A DNA stretch of 56,463 bases from Arthrobacter sp. ISL-5 (GTDB taxonomy: Bacteria; Actinomycetota; Actinomycetes; Actinomycetales; Micrococcaceae): the NCBI RefSeq assembly GCF_018613835.1, contig NZ_JAGGPM010000031.1, positions 1 to 56,463 of the forward strand. Reading direction: 5' to 3'. This document shows positions 33,625 to 42,036 of this stretch, in pieces. Made by a program: the position numbers and the translations under genes. Positions within the stretch are counted from its first letter, which is position 1; each line of letters opens with the position of its first letter. A model generated the notes under the pieces. The model searched no databases. It was not told the origin of the DNA and worked only from the letters and a program-made list of their open reading frames with translations.

Positions 33625-34734
33625 ATGACAAAGCTGATCTACCGCCGCCGCCAGTCCGCCCGGCCCAGGCCGCATTCAGGGGAACCCACGTACGGGCCGC
33701 TCACCCAAGACGAACTGCAGCTCGCCGCGCGGAACCATTCGATGCCGCTGGAGGCCCTCCGCGAGGACGTGACGCCGCCCGGCATGCACTATGTGCTGAC
33801 GCACTTCGACATCCCGCAGACAAGCGACGGATCCTGGCACCTGCGGATCGGCGGCGCCGTCGAGATGGCGATGGAACTGAGCCTGGCCGCGCTCAAGAAG
33901 GACCCGGCCATCAGCGTCCCGGTGACGCTTGAGTGCGCCGGCAACGGCCGCTCCCTGCTCAAGCCGCGGCCGCTCAGCCAGCCATGGGTGCTCGAGGGCG
34001 TGGGCACGGCCGTATGGACGGGTGTCCCGCTGGCCTACCTCCTGGCACAGGTCCGCGTGGAGCCCGAAGCCGTCGAGGTGGTGTTCACCGGGGTCGATGA
34101 AGGGGTCCAGGGCGGCGTCCGCCAGCAGTACGCGCGGAGCCTGCCGATCGCTGAGGCGCTGCGGCCCGACGTCGTGCTTGCCTACAAGATGAACGGCAGC
34201 GACCTGCCGCCCCAGCACGGCTACCCGCTGCGGCTGGTGGTTCCCGGCTGGTACGGCATGGCGAGCGTCAAATGGCTGCAGTCCATCAAGGTGGTGACGG
34301 CCCCGTTCCGCGGCTTCCAGCAGTCGGTCGCGTACCGCTACCAGCACAATGCGGACGACGCCGGCACACCGGTTTCGCGGATCAGGGTGCGGTCGCTGAT
34401 GGTTCCCCCGGGAATTCCGGACTTCTTCACGCGGCGCCGCATCCTCCCCCGCGGTCCGGTCATGCTGCGCGGCCGGGCCTGGTCCGGCGAGGGCGCGGTG
34501 ACAAGCGTAGAGGTCGGCATCGACGGCAAGTGGCTTCATGCCCAGCTGGATAAGCCCGCCGGCTCCTTCGCGTGGCGCGGCTGGAGCCTGCCCTGGGTGG
34601 CGGATCCGGGCCATCACGAGCTTGCCTGCCGGGCCACCGACGCCACCGGAGCCGTCCAGCCCCTGGATCAAAACTGGAACTATCAGGGCATGGGGAACAA
34701 CGTGGTCCAGCGCGTGCGGGTCACGGTGGAGTAG
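33625..34734 (+). CDS. Molybdopterin-dependent sulfite-oxidase-like oxidoreductase
   Basis: A 369-residue protein with the sulfite-oxidase fold. The Mo-ligand cysteine sits in VTLECAGNGR, and the domain continues with GVPLAYLLAQ, YARSLPIAEAL, YPLRLVVPGWYGMASVKW and a C-terminal dimerisation domain (PVMLRGRAWSGEGAVTSVEV). There is no haem b5 domain and no signal peptide. It is therefore a prokaryotic SorA-like or YedY-distant enzyme that may use a separate electron acceptor. The substrate is unclear. Confidence 0.88.
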   Translation: MTKLIYRRRQSARPRPHSGEPTYGPLTQDELQLAARNHSMPLEALREDVTPPGMHYVLTHFDIPQTSDGSWHLRIGGAVEMAMELSLAALKKDPAISVPVTLECAGNGRSLLKPRPLSQPWVLEGVGTAVWTGVPLAYLLAQVRVEPEAVEVVFTGVDEGVQGGVRQQYARSLPIAEALRPDVVLAYKMNGSDLPPQHGYPLRLVVPGWYGMASVKWLQSIKVVTAPFRGFQQSVAYRYQHNADDAGTPVSRIRVRSLMVPPGIPDFFTRRRILPRGPVMLRGRAWSGEGAVTSVEVGIDGKWLHAQLDKPAGSFAWRGWSLPWVADPGHHELACRATDATGAVQPLDQNWNYQGMGNNVVQRVRVTVE

Positions 34735-34806
34735 GCCGGACCTCACCATCGTTGCACGTCATGACACGGCCCCCGCTGGCCGGCGCACGGCGGCGGGCAG
34801 GTGCTG

Positions 34807-35580
34807 CTAGTGGATATGGCTGCCGCCGTTGATGTCGATGGTGGTGCCGGTGAGGTAGGCGGATTCCTCGGAGGACAGGAACGTGATGACGGCCGCGATT
34901 TCCTCGGTGGTGGCGTTGCGGCCGAGGGGGATGCCGGCGTTGATGGCGGCTTCCTGCTCCTCGGTGCTGCCCACGCGGATGTTGGTGTCCACTGCGCCCG
35001 GCGTGATGGCGTTGACGGTAACTCCCGTGGCGCCGATTTCGCGGGCCAGCGCCTTGGTGAAGCCCAGGATGGCGGCCTTCGCGGCGGAGTAGGGGACTTT
35101 GCCGAACACGCCGCCGCCGCGCTGGGCGGACACGGAGGACATGTTGACGATCCGGCCCCAGCCGCTGGCGATCATGTCCGGCAGGAACGCCTTGGTGACC
35201 AGGTAGGTGCCGGTGGAATTCACGGCCATGACCTTGTTCCAGAGGTCCAGCGTGGTTTCCAGGAACGGCACGGGCGAGGTGATGCCCGCGATGTTGGCCA
35301 AGGCGCCGACCGCGGGAAGCGTGCCGGCAGTGACCTCGGCCGCCACGGCCCTGTGGGCGGCGCTGACGGAGTCCTCGTTGGCGACGTCGATCTCGTAGCC
35401 GAAGGCCGGGACGTTGAATTCATTGCCGATTTCGGCGGCGACCTTAGCGGACTTCTCGCCGTCGAGGTCCAGGATCACCACGGCCCAGCCCTGGCTGGCG
35501 TAGCGGCGTGCGGTGGTGATGCCGATGCCCCGGTCCGAGGTGGCCCCGGTGAGGACGGCTGTGCGCTGGATGGTGGTCAT
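34807..35580 (-). CDS. Short-chain dehydrogenase/reductase of the carbon-utilisation cluster
   Basis: A 257-residue classical SDR: TGATSDRGIGITTARR for cofactor, the D65-region IDVAN, NIAG, NMSSVSAQ (catalytic Ser), PYSAAKAA (Y164 and K168), and PGAVDT. AAGGAGC precedes the ATG 4-5 bases upstream, and in-frame sequence further upstream is palindrome DNA, not coding. It probably oxidises a polyol or reduces a ketose in the pathway encoded by the neighbouring isomerase and transketolase. It is the distal gene of the leftward arm. Confidence 0.9.
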   Translation of the reverse strand: MTTIQRTAVLTGATSDRGIGITTARRYASQGWAVVILDLDGEKSAKVAAEIGNEFNVPAFGYEIDVANEDSVSAAHRAVAAEVTAGTLPAVGALANIAGITSPVPFLETTLDLWNKVMAVNSTGTYLVTKAFLPDMIASGWGRIVNMSSVSAQRGGGVFGKVPYSAAKAAILGFTKALAREIGATGVTVNAITPGAVDTNIRVGSTEEQEAAINAGIPLGRNATTEEIAAVITFLSSEESAYLTGTTIDINGGSHIH

Positions 35581-35617
35581 GATGCTCCTTGGGTTGCTTG
35601 GTTGTGTATTTTTGGAA

Positions 35618-35675
35618 TCGGTTGCTCCACAAGCGCCGTTTTCACGGTCCAAAACGGCGCTTACGGAGCAATCGA
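35618..35675. repeat. Long imperfect hairpin between SDR and isomerase genes
   Basis: Arms 35618-35642 and 35651-35675 pair at 22 of 25 positions around the loop CACGGTCC; the inner 12 bp (AAGCGCCGTTTT side) are perfect. It lies 4 bases past the isomerase gene and could be an attenuator, an mRNA stabiliser or a member of a dispersed palindromic repeat family distinct from the 63-bp element. Confidence 0.85.
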
Positions 35676-35678
35676 TGG

Positions 35679-36503
35679 TCAGATGAGGTCGGTGATGAAG
35701 CTGGCCGCCTTGGCCGCGGCAGCCGGCCGTTCATCGTGGGTGACGTCCCGGGTCTCCAACTCCAGCGAGAAGTGGCCGGTGTAGCCGTGCCCCGCAAGCG
35801 ACCGGAGTCCGGCGGCAAAGTCGGCGTGGCCGTTTCCGATGCTCAGGTTGATGTTCCCGGGCACGGCATCGCGCAGGTGCACATGGGCAATCCGGCCCTG
35901 GTGGCGTTCGATGTACTCCAGCGGGTCTTCGCCGGCGGCGACGATGTGGCTGAAGTCCATCACGATCCCGACGCCGGAACCGGCCAGCCTGCCCGCCAGC
36001 AGTTCCGCGCGTTCCAGGTTCCAGCAAAACCGCAGGAAGTGCAGGGATTCGGTCCAGAGTTCGACGCCGAACTCCGCCGCCCGCTGACCGGCCCGGATCA
36101 GCTGGCGTGCTATTTCGTCCAGGTCCTCTTCGAGGCTCCGGACCGGTTCGTGGCCCAGGGCGCCGCAGGGAAGGACCAGCGCCTTCGCGCCGGTGTTCGC
36201 GGTGAGGGTGAGCAGCGCATCCAGGTGCCGGTCGCGGGCCGCCTGCTGGCCGGCGTCGAGCACCGCGTTGAGATCCCCGATGTCCCCATTGACGGAGCGC
36301 ACCCGCAGCCCGGAGGCTGCAACTTCGGCTGTTACGGCCGTGACGGCGCCCGCATCCAGGTCATAGGGGACGTGGTCGCAGACGCCGGGAAGGGCGCCCA
36401 GGTCGATTTCCTCGAGGCCCAGCCCGGAGATGGTGTGAAGGGCGGTGCTCAGGTCCTGGTGGCGGAAGCTGATGGATGAGCAGCCGAGTCGGGGGTTGAA
36501 CAT
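35679..36503 (-). CDS. TIM-barrel sugar (phosphate) isomerase/epimerase
   Basis: A 274-residue xylose-isomerase-like TIM barrel (AP endonuclease 2 superfamily). Metal-ligand regions are visible: ELWTESLHFLR (Glu on strand 5), GIVMDFSHI (Asp), IAHVHLRD (His/Asp) and FSLELETRD (Glu). The ATG at 36503 (MFNPRLGCSSISF) is favoured, with AGAGG upstream; 36524 is an alternative. It belongs to the leftward arm of the cluster controlled by the operators at 36567-36651. It likely interconverts a ketose or epimerises a 3-ketose for the transketolase step. Confidence 0.86.
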   Translation of the reverse strand: MFNPRLGCSSISFRHQDLSTALHTISGLGLEEIDLGALPGVCDHVPYDLDAGAVTAVTAEVAASGLRVRSVNGDIGDLNAVLDAGQQAARDRHLDALLTLTANTGAKALVLPCGALGHEPVRSLEEDLDEIARQLIRAGQRAAEFGVELWTESLHFLRFCWNLERAELLAGRLAGSGVGIVMDFSHIVAAGEDPLEYIERHQGRIAHVHLRDAVPGNINLSIGNGHADFAAGLRSLAGHGYTGHFSLELETRDVTHDERPAAAAKAASFITDLI

Positions 36504-36566
36504 CTTCGTCGATCCTCTGGTCATGCCCGCGGGCTTGGTGATGGACACCACACTACGTAAGTTAAC

Positions 36567-36601
36567 TGTCAACAGTCAACCTCTGAAGTTGACTGTTGAC
36601 A
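36567..36601. promoter_or_regulatory. GntR operator, divergent promoter of the transketolase cluster
   Basis: A perfect 14-bp inverted repeat: TGTCAACAGTCAAC (36567-36580) and GTTGACTGTTGACA (36588-36601), spacer 7. The TCAACAGT core recurs at the GntR gene (40002-40034). Confidence 0.75.
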
Positions 36602-36636
36602 TAGCGTCATGATGCAGGTCACACTGGCTTATCACT

Positions 36637-36651
36637 TGTTAACAGTCGACA
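36637..36651. promoter_or_regulatory. Additional GntR half-site
   Basis: TGTTAACAGTCGACA repeats the AACAGT core of the operator at 36567-36601, about 50 bases before the MHS transporter start. Confidence 0.55.
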
Positions 36652-36697
36652 GTGCTGGAGCGTTGAGCCTCAGTCGCTATTCGAAAGGGATTCACCC

Positions 36698-38035
36698 ATG
36701 AGCAACGAAGCTCTGAAAATGCGGGGCCACGTGCACGGCACGAAGGACGCAAAGCGCGTCGCCATCGGCTCCGGTGTTGGCGCAGTCATTGAGACCTATG
36801 ACTTCATCGGCTTCGGCACCGCCGCGGCCCTGTACTTCGGAACGGCGTTCTTCCCCACCGGCGACCCCGTCACCGGCACCCTGGCCGCCTTCGCCACCCT
36901 CGGCGTGGGCTTCGCGGCCCGGCCCATCGGCGGCATCATCGGCGGTCACCTCGGCGACAAGGTCGGCCGCAAGCCCGTGCTGGTGGCCTCGTTGATCCTC
37001 ATGGGCGTGGCCACGTTCCTCATCGGCCTCCTGCCCACCTACGAGCAGGTGGGCCTGCTCGCACCGGCCCTGCTGGTGTTCGTCCGCGTGGTCCAGGGCC
37101 TGGCCTTCGGCGCGGAATGGGGCGGGGCCATCCTGATGAGCTACGAGCACGCACCCTGGAAGTCCAAGGGCAAGTACACCGGCATCGTGCAGGCCGGCTT
37201 CCCCGTTGGCCTCCTCCTGGCGAACCTCGTCTTCCTCGTGAGCGTGAACCTTGGCGGCGAGCTCGCCTGGCGTGTTCCCTTCCTGGCAAGCATCGTGCTC
37301 GTCGCTGTCGGCCTCATCATCCGCTCCAAGGTCCCGGAATCGCCGGTATTCGACGAGGTCAAGGAGAGCGGCTCCATCGTGAAGTCGCCGATCATCGAGG
37401 TCATCAAGACCGACTGGCGCAGCATTGTCCGCGGCATCGGCCTCCGCATTGCGGAGACTGCCGGCTACGCCGTCTCCATCACGTACATGATTTCCTACCT
37501 CCACACCCAGCAGCTGGCGGACAAGACCCAGACGCTCGTGGCCCTCTGCATCGCCTCGGCGATCGGCATCTTTGCCACCATGGCCTGGGCCCGGCTGACG
37601 GACAGGATCGGCCGCCGGCCCCTGTACGTCTGGTCCTGCGCCTTCGCCGCACTGTTCGGCATCCCCATGTTCCTGCTCGTGAACACCGGAATGTTCATCT
37701 TCGTCATCGCCACCATTGTCATCTCCTACGCTGTCTGCCAGAACTCCCTTGCCGGCGCCCAGGGCCCGTGGTTCCCCGAGCTGTTCCAGGCCAAGACCCG
37801 CTCCTCCGGAGCGTCGCTGGCCTACCAGATCTCCGCCATGGTCTCCGGCTTCACCCCCTTCGTCACCACGCTCCTGTTCGTTTCCCTGGGCTGGATGGGC
37901 CCGGCCCTCCTCTTCAGCTTCTACGCAGCCATCGGTCTGTGGGCGGCCGTCGTCACCCGGGAAACCTGGGGCAAGCGTGAGCGGCAGCTGGCAGATGAAG
38001 CCACCAACAGCACCCCGCAGACAGTCACCGTCTGA
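36698..38035 (+). CDS. MHS-type MFS metabolite:H+ symporter
   Basis: A 445-residue 12-helix transporter of the metabolite:H+ symporter family (ShiA/KgtP/ProP-like). Motifs: GAVIETYDFIGFGTAAALYF, GGHLGDKVGRKPVL (loop 2-3), GLAFGAEWGGAILMSYEHAP, and the C-terminal RLTDRIGRRPLY. AAAGGG precedes the ATG. It is followed by an ATGA overlap with the transketolase N subunit, so uptake and catabolism are co-expressed. The substrate is probably a small acid or polyol-derived compound and cannot be named from sequence. Confidence 0.92.
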   Translation: MSNEALKMRGHVHGTKDAKRVAIGSGVGAVIETYDFIGFGTAAALYFGTAFFPTGDPVTGTLAAFATLGVGFAARPIGGIIGGHLGDKVGRKPVLVASLILMGVATFLIGLLPTYEQVGLLAPALLVFVRVVQGLAFGAEWGGAILMSYEHAPWKSKGKYTGIVQAGFPVGLLLANLVFLVSVNLGGELAWRVPFLASIVLVAVGLIIRSKVPESPVFDEVKESGSIVKSPIIEVIKTDWRSIVRGIGLRIAETAGYAVSITYMISYLHTQQLADKTQTLVALCIASAIGIFATMAWARLTDRIGRRPLYVWSCAFAALFGIPMFLLVNTGMFIFVIATIVISYAVCQNSLAGAQGPWFPELFQAKTRSSGASLAYQISAMVSGFTPFVTTLLFVSLGWMGPALLFSFYAAIGLWAAVVTRETWGKRERQLADEATNSTPQTVTV

Positions 38036-38943
38036 TGACCACCACAGAAGAAGCTCAAATGACCGCCACACAGGAAACCATGACTGCCACCACAACAGAA
38101 CGCGTTGACAGCGTTTCGGCCGCCGCGTACCGGATCCGGCACCACGCCCTGACCATGGGCGAGGTCCAAGGCCAGGGCTACGTCGGCCAGGCCCTCGGGG
38201 CGGCGGACATGCTGGCGGCCGTGTACGCGGACCAGCTTCGCTTCCAGGCCGAGGACCCGCACTGGGAGCAGCGCGACCGGTTCCTGCTCTCCACCGGGCA
38301 CTACGCAATCGGCCACTACGCCGCCCTGGCCGAGGCCGGGATCATTCCGGTCGAGGAACTGGACACCTACGGTTCGGACGATTCCCGGCTCCCGATGTCC
38401 GGCATGTCCACCTACACCCCGGGCATGGAGATTTCCGGCGGCTCCCTGGGCCACGGGCTCACCATCGCCGTCGGCATGGCACTGGGGCTGCGGCACCAGG
38501 GGTCCCGGGCGAGGGTCTACAACTTCCTCTCCGACGGCGAGCTGGACGAGGGCTCCACCTGGGAGGCCGCCATGGGCGCGCACCACCACCAGCTCGGCAA
38601 CCTCACCGCGATGGTGGACATCAACGCCCTGCAGGCGGACGGCAAGACGGACACCGTGCTCCGCACCGAACCAGTAACGGAAAAGTGGGAGTCCTTCGGC
38701 TGGTACACCCAACGCGTGGACGGCAACAACATGGCCGAACTGCTGCAGGCCTTCGACAACGCAGCCGCCCAGGCCGCCGCCGTCGGGCGTCCCTCCGTGA
38801 TCCTGTGCGACACGAAGGTGGGCCGAGGCGTCCCGCTGCTGGAGGACCGCGAGAAGGCCCACTTCATGCGCATCGAGGAACACGAATGGCAGCTCTGCCG
38901 CGAGCAGCTGACCGCAGGATACGAAGGAAAGGCAAGCCGATGA
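38035..38943 (+). CDS. Transketolase-like N-terminal (TPP-binding) subunit
   Basis: A 302-residue protein matching the first third of transketolase. It contains STGHYAIGHYAALAEAGI, GGSLGHGLTIAVGMALGLR and the thiamine-diphosphate motif LSDGELDEGSTWEAAMGA ending in DINALQADG. The usual GDG is SDG here (S166), a variation worth noting. The next gene supplies the C-terminal half. The two-subunit form acts on non-canonical ketoses in several catabolic pathways (e.g. apulose 4-phosphate or sulfosugars). The first 25 residues are a Thr/Gln/Glu-rich extension, and a later internal ATG start is possible. Confidence 0.91.
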   Translation: MTTTEEAQMTATQETMTATTTERVDSVSAAAYRIRHHALTMGEVQGQGYVGQALGAADMLAAVYADQLRFQAEDPHWEQRDRFLLSTGHYAIGHYAALAEAGIIPVEELDTYGSDDSRLPMSGMSTYTPGMEISGGSLGHGLTIAVGMALGLRHQGSRARVYNFLSDGELDEGSTWEAAMGAHHHQLGNLTAMVDINALQADGKTDTVLRTEPVTEKWESFGWYTQRVDGNNMAELLQAFDNAAAQAAAVGRPSVILCDTKVGRGVPLLEDREKAHFMRIEEHEWQLCREQLTAGYEGKASR

Positions 38944-39941
38944 GCGCCACCACCGCATTGAAGGGCACCAAGCTGAAGACCTCGGCCATGATCGCGTCCT
39001 TCGCCGATCCGGGCCAGAAAACCGCATCCGCACCGTTCGGACACGCCCTGGTGAAGGCCGCACAGGAAAACGACAAAATCGTTGGCCTGACTGCCGACCT
39101 CGGCAAGTACACGGACATGCACATCTTCGCCCAGGCCTTCCCGGAGCGCTTCTTCCAGATGGGCATGGCCGAACAGCTCCTCTTCGGCGCCGCCGCCGGA
39201 TTCGCCGAGACCGGGCTGGTGCCGTTCGCATCAACCTACTCCGTGTTCGCCGCCCGGCGCGCCTATGATTTCCTGTGCCTGGACAGCGCCGAACCGAACC
39301 TGAACGTGAACATCGTGGGCGGCCTTCCGGGCCTGACCACCGGCTACGGCCCCAGCCACCAGGCCACCGAAGACATGGCGATTTTCCGCGGCATGCCCAA
39401 CCTCACCATCGTGGACCCCTGCGACTCGATCGACATCGAACAGGCAGTGCCGCAGCTCGCAGCAAGCGAAGGCCCCACCTACCTGCGCCTGCTCCGCGGC
39501 AACGTGCCCACCGTGCTGGACGAATACGGCTACACGTTCGAACTCGGCAAGGCCAAGGTGCTGCGCGGCGGCAACGACGTCGTCTTCGTCTCCAGCGGGC
39601 TGATGACCATGCGGGCGCTTCAGGCCGCCAAGGCCCTGGCGGAGCACAACGTGGACGTCGCCGTCGTCCACACGCCCACGATCAAGCCGTTCGACGCCGA
39701 AACCGTGCTGGCCGAAATCAACACCGACCGGCTCGCCGTGACGCTGGAGAACCACAGCGTGGTGGGCGGCCTGTTTGAAACCGTTGCCTCGGCAGTGGTC
39801 ACCGCGGGGCTGGGCAAGCGGGTGGTGCCGGTGGCGCTGCCGGACGCTTTCCTCGACGCCGGCGCCCTGCCCACCCTGCACGAACGCTACAGCCTGTCCG
39901 TGCAGCGGATCGTGGCCAAGGTGCTGGCGGAGCTTGGCTGA
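38940..39941 (+). CDS. Transketolase-like C-terminal subunit
   Basis: A 333-residue protein with the transketolase pyrimidine-binding and C-terminal domains: LTADLGKYTDMHIF, ERFFQMGMAEQLLFGAAAG, PFASTYSVFAARRAYDF, GYGPSHQATEDMAIF and VVHTPTIKPFDAE. The Glu of MAEQ corresponds to the cofactor-activating glutamate. The ATG overlaps the stop of the N subunit gene (ATGA), indicating stoichiometric synthesis. The hairpin at 39958-39990 follows. Confidence 0.92.
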   Translation: MSATTALKGTKLKTSAMIASFADPGQKTASAPFGHALVKAAQENDKIVGLTADLGKYTDMHIFAQAFPERFFQMGMAEQLLFGAAAGFAETGLVPFASTYSVFAARRAYDFLCLDSAEPNLNVNIVGGLPGLTTGYGPSHQATEDMAIFRGMPNLTIVDPCDSIDIEQAVPQLAASEGPTYLRLLRGNVPTVLDEYGYTFELGKAKVLRGGNDVVFVSSGLMTMRALQAAKALAEHNVDVAVVHTPTIKPFDAETVLAEINTDRLAVTLENHSVVGGLFETVASAVVTAGLGKRVVPVALPDAFLDAGALPTLHERYSLSVQRIVAKVLAELG

Positions 39942-39957
39942 CCAAGATCTCCAAGAG

Positions 39958-39990
39958 AAGCGCGGAGCCGGCCTGCCCGGCTCCGCGCTT
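39958..39990 (+). terminator. Terminator hairpin after the transketolase genes
   Basis: A perfect 13-bp stem (39958-39970 with 39978-39990) and a 7-base loop, 17 bases past the transketolase stop; only a weak T-run follows (CTGCCGTAAT). It isolates the operon from the GntR gene. Confidence 0.7.
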
Positions 39991-40001
39991 CTGCCGTAAT
40001 A

Positions 40002-40034
40002 TCAACAGTTAACAGACCCACTGTAAACAGTTGA
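40002..40034. promoter_or_regulatory. GntR operator in front of the regulator gene
   Basis: TCAACAGTTAACAG (40002-40015) and CTGTAAACAGTTGA (40021-40034) form an inverted repeat with 12 of 14 pairs and a 5-base spacer. It shares TCAACAGT with the sites at 36567-36601, suggesting autoregulation. Confidence 0.75.
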
Positions 40035-40066
40035 CCACTGACATCGAACACTGACCCTGAGGACAA

Positions 40067-40729
40067 ATGATGGCCGGAGCAACAGCACCCCTGCTGGGAC
40101 TGCAAAAGAAGAGCCTTCGCGAGCAGGCACTCTCCGCGCTGCGCACCGCCATCACCAGCGGCGAGCTTGAGCCCGGCCGGCACCTCGTCGAAACCGAGCT
40201 GTCCGAAATGCTCCAGATCAGCCGCGGAACGCTCCGCGAGGCCCTGCGGCAGCTTGAGCAGGAAGGCCTCGTGTCGGCGGGGCCGCGCGGACGCCTCTCC
40301 GTCCGCCACCTGGACGCCAAGGAAATCCGCGACATCTACTCCGTCCGGGCTGCACTGGAATCCCTTGCGGCCCGCACCCTGTGCGAACTCCCGGACCGCC
40401 AGAAGGTGATCACGTCGCTGCGCGCCGCGATCGACGCCATGGCGGCCGCAACCGAGGGCAGCCTCGAGGAGCGGATCGAATCCGACCTCGAGTTCCACCG
40501 CACCATGTGCCGCCTCACCGGCAACGAGACCCTGCTTCACTCCTGGGAATCGCTGGAGGGATCCATCCGGATGTCCATCATGTTTGCCGGCCTGGAGAAG
40601 GGCGTCAGGAACATGAGCGTCGAACGGCACCACGACATCGTGGCGGCCATCGAGACCGGCGATGCCTCCCTGGCGCGCGACACCATCCGCGAGCACATGG
40701 ACTCCGCCGCCGCCGTCCTGGTGGCGTAG
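40067..40729 (+). CDS. GntR-family (FCD) regulator of the transketolase cluster
   Basis: A 220-residue FadR-subfamily regulator: N-terminal winged helix (ALRTAITSGELEPGRHLVET, then SRGTLREALRQLEQEGLV) and C-terminal FCD helical ligand domain with the metal/ligand-binding pattern DLEFHRTMC and RHHDIVAAIETGD. Operators before this gene and in the divergent region 3.4 kb away have the same core, so it likely represses its own gene and both arms of the cluster until a pathway intermediate binds. Confidence 0.9.
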   Translation: MMAGATAPLLGLQKKSLREQALSALRTAITSGELEPGRHLVETELSEMLQISRGTLREALRQLEQEGLVSAGPRGRLSVRHLDAKEIRDIYSVRAALESLAARTLCELPDRQKVITSLRAAIDAMAAATEGSLEERIESDLEFHRTMCRLTGNETLLHSWESLEGSIRMSIMFAGLEKGVRNMSVERHHDIVAAIETGDASLARDTIREHMDSAAAVLVA

Positions 40730-40771
40730 GCCCGCTTGGTCCTCGGGTTCGCCCGGTAACCAGCGATCGCG

Positions 40772-41551
40772 TCAGTAGTCAACGATCGCGCCGCCGGAGA
40801 TGTTGAAGGTGGCGTCGGTCATGGACCCCGCCTTGTCCGAGGCGGCGAAGGCGGCCACGTTGCCCACGTCCTCCAGGGTGGCGGTCCGGTCCAAGTGAGC
40901 GGTCCTGATGATCTCACCCACGATCTCCTCGCGCCCTTCCATCTGCCACGGAATGGTCTCGGCAATCCCGCCCGTGACAATGGTGACAACGCGGATGCCG
41001 TGCTTTCCCAGCTCCAGGGCCCACTGCCGGCGCAGCCCCTCCATGGTGTCGAGCGCCACTTTGAACCCGCCAAGCCCCGCGAGGGTCTGCGGCCCGGAAC
41101 CGCCGAACGTCAGCACCACCCCTGAGCGCTGCCGGATCATGTGGCGCGCCGAAGCCCTGGTGGTGAGGAAGTGCGTGCGCGCGGCGTTGGCGATGGGCTG
41201 GAGGAAATCCGCCGGCGAGATCTCCATGAGTGGCTGCTGGATGTCGCCGAGGGAAATGAGGTTGAACGAGATGTCGATCCGGCCGGCCTTCTTGGCAACC
41301 TGGGCGACGAACTCTTCCACCTGGGTTTCGTCCAGGGCATCGACGACGGCGGTCTCGGCCGTGCCGCCTGCCTCACGGATGTTCCGGGCCACCCTGTCCA
41401 GCCTGGACTGCGTGCGCCCCGCCAGAAAAACGTTGGCACCCTCGCCGGCGAACGCCTCGGCGACAGCCGTGCCCACGGGGCCTCCGGCGCCGTAAATCAC
41501 GGCAGTCTTTCCCTGCAGGATGCCACTGTGCTGATTCCCGTCGTCGGGCAT
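40772..41551 (-). CDS. Atypical SDR lacking the catalytic tyrosine
   Basis: A 259-residue SDR-fold protein with cofactor motif VIYGAGGPVGTAVAEAF and GRTQSRLD. In the active-site region the sequence is TFGGSGPQTLAGLGGFKVALDT. The Lys of YxxxK is present (K164) but the position four residues earlier is Leu (L160) instead of Tyr. It may be a non-redox or divergent family member. ATG 41551 fits the SDR N-terminus. It converges on the GntR gene, so a link to the transketolase cluster is by position only. Confidence 0.8.
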   Translation of the reverse strand: MPDDGNQHSGILQGKTAVIYGAGGPVGTAVAEAFAGEGANVFLAGRTQSRLDRVARNIREAGGTAETAVVDALDETQVEEFVAQVAKKAGRIDISFNLISLGDIQQPLMEISPADFLQPIANAARTHFLTTRASARHMIRQRSGVVLTFGGSGPQTLAGLGGFKVALDTMEGLRRQWALELGKHGIRVVTIVTGGIAETIPWQMEGREEIVGEIIRTAHLDRTATLEDVGNVAAFAASDKAGSMTDATFNISGGAIVDY

Positions 41552-41631
41552 GGTCGGCCTCCCTCGAAGTGAACTTCTGGCAGTCCACTCCACTATGTTC
41601 TTGCCCGGCGGACGTGGCAAGGGCGGCGGGC

Positions 41632-41637
41632 TATACT
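41632..41637 (+). promoter_or_regulatory. -10 element of S4-domain gene
   Basis: TATACT ends 11 bases before the ATG at 41649; no ribosome-binding site is seen. Confidence 0.5.
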
Positions 41638-41648
41638 CGGCTGCAATC

Positions 41649-42032
41649 ATGAGCAGCCTTCCTTCCGCCCCCGCCACGGTCCGCGTCGACGCGTGGCTGT
41701 GGGCCATCCGCGCCTACAAGACGCGATCCGCGGCCACCGCCGCCTGCCGGGCGGGCCACGTCCGCCTCAACGGAAACCCGGCCAAGGCCTCGCACTCGCT
41801 GGTTCCCGGTGACACCGTCCGCGTCCGCCAGCCGGGCTACGAGCGCATCCTCGAGGTGCGCCGGTTGATCGCCAAGCGGGTCGGTGCCGAGGCGGCGTCC
41901 CACTGCTTCACCGACCACACTCCTCCGCGCCCCGCGGCTCCCGCCCTTGGCCTGCCGCAGCGCGACCGCGGGGCCGGGCGGCCCACCAAGAAGGACCGCC
42001 GGGAAATGGAACGCCTCAAGGGCTCCGGTTAG
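41649..42032 (+). CDS. S4-domain RNA-binding protein (Hsp15/HslR-like)
   Basis: A 127-residue protein beginning with an S4 RNA-binding domain (RVDAWLWAIRAYKTRSAATAA, CRAGHVRLNG, then LVPGDTVRVR) and ending in a basic tail (RPTKKDRREMERLK). Hsp15/HslR proteins bind stalled 50S-nascent-chain complexes. It probably acts on ribosomes in the cytoplasm. The nearby -10 and missing ribosome-binding site suggest a very short leader. Confidence 0.9.
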   Translation: MSSLPSAPATVRVDAWLWAIRAYKTRSAATAACRAGHVRLNGNPAKASHSLVPGDTVRVRQPGYERILEVRRLIAKRVGAEAASHCFTDHTPPRPAAPALGLPQRDRGAGRPTKKDRREMERLKGSG

Positions 42033-42036
42033 AACC

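Noticed and set aside
36591..36625. Canonical sigma-70 promoter using TTGACA at 36596
   Set aside because: No acceptable -10 at 16-18 bases; the TTGACA is part of the GntR operator.
36692..38308. A 538-codon leftward open frame opposite the MHS transporter
   Set aside because: Antisense of a clear transporter gene; no start signal or family match.
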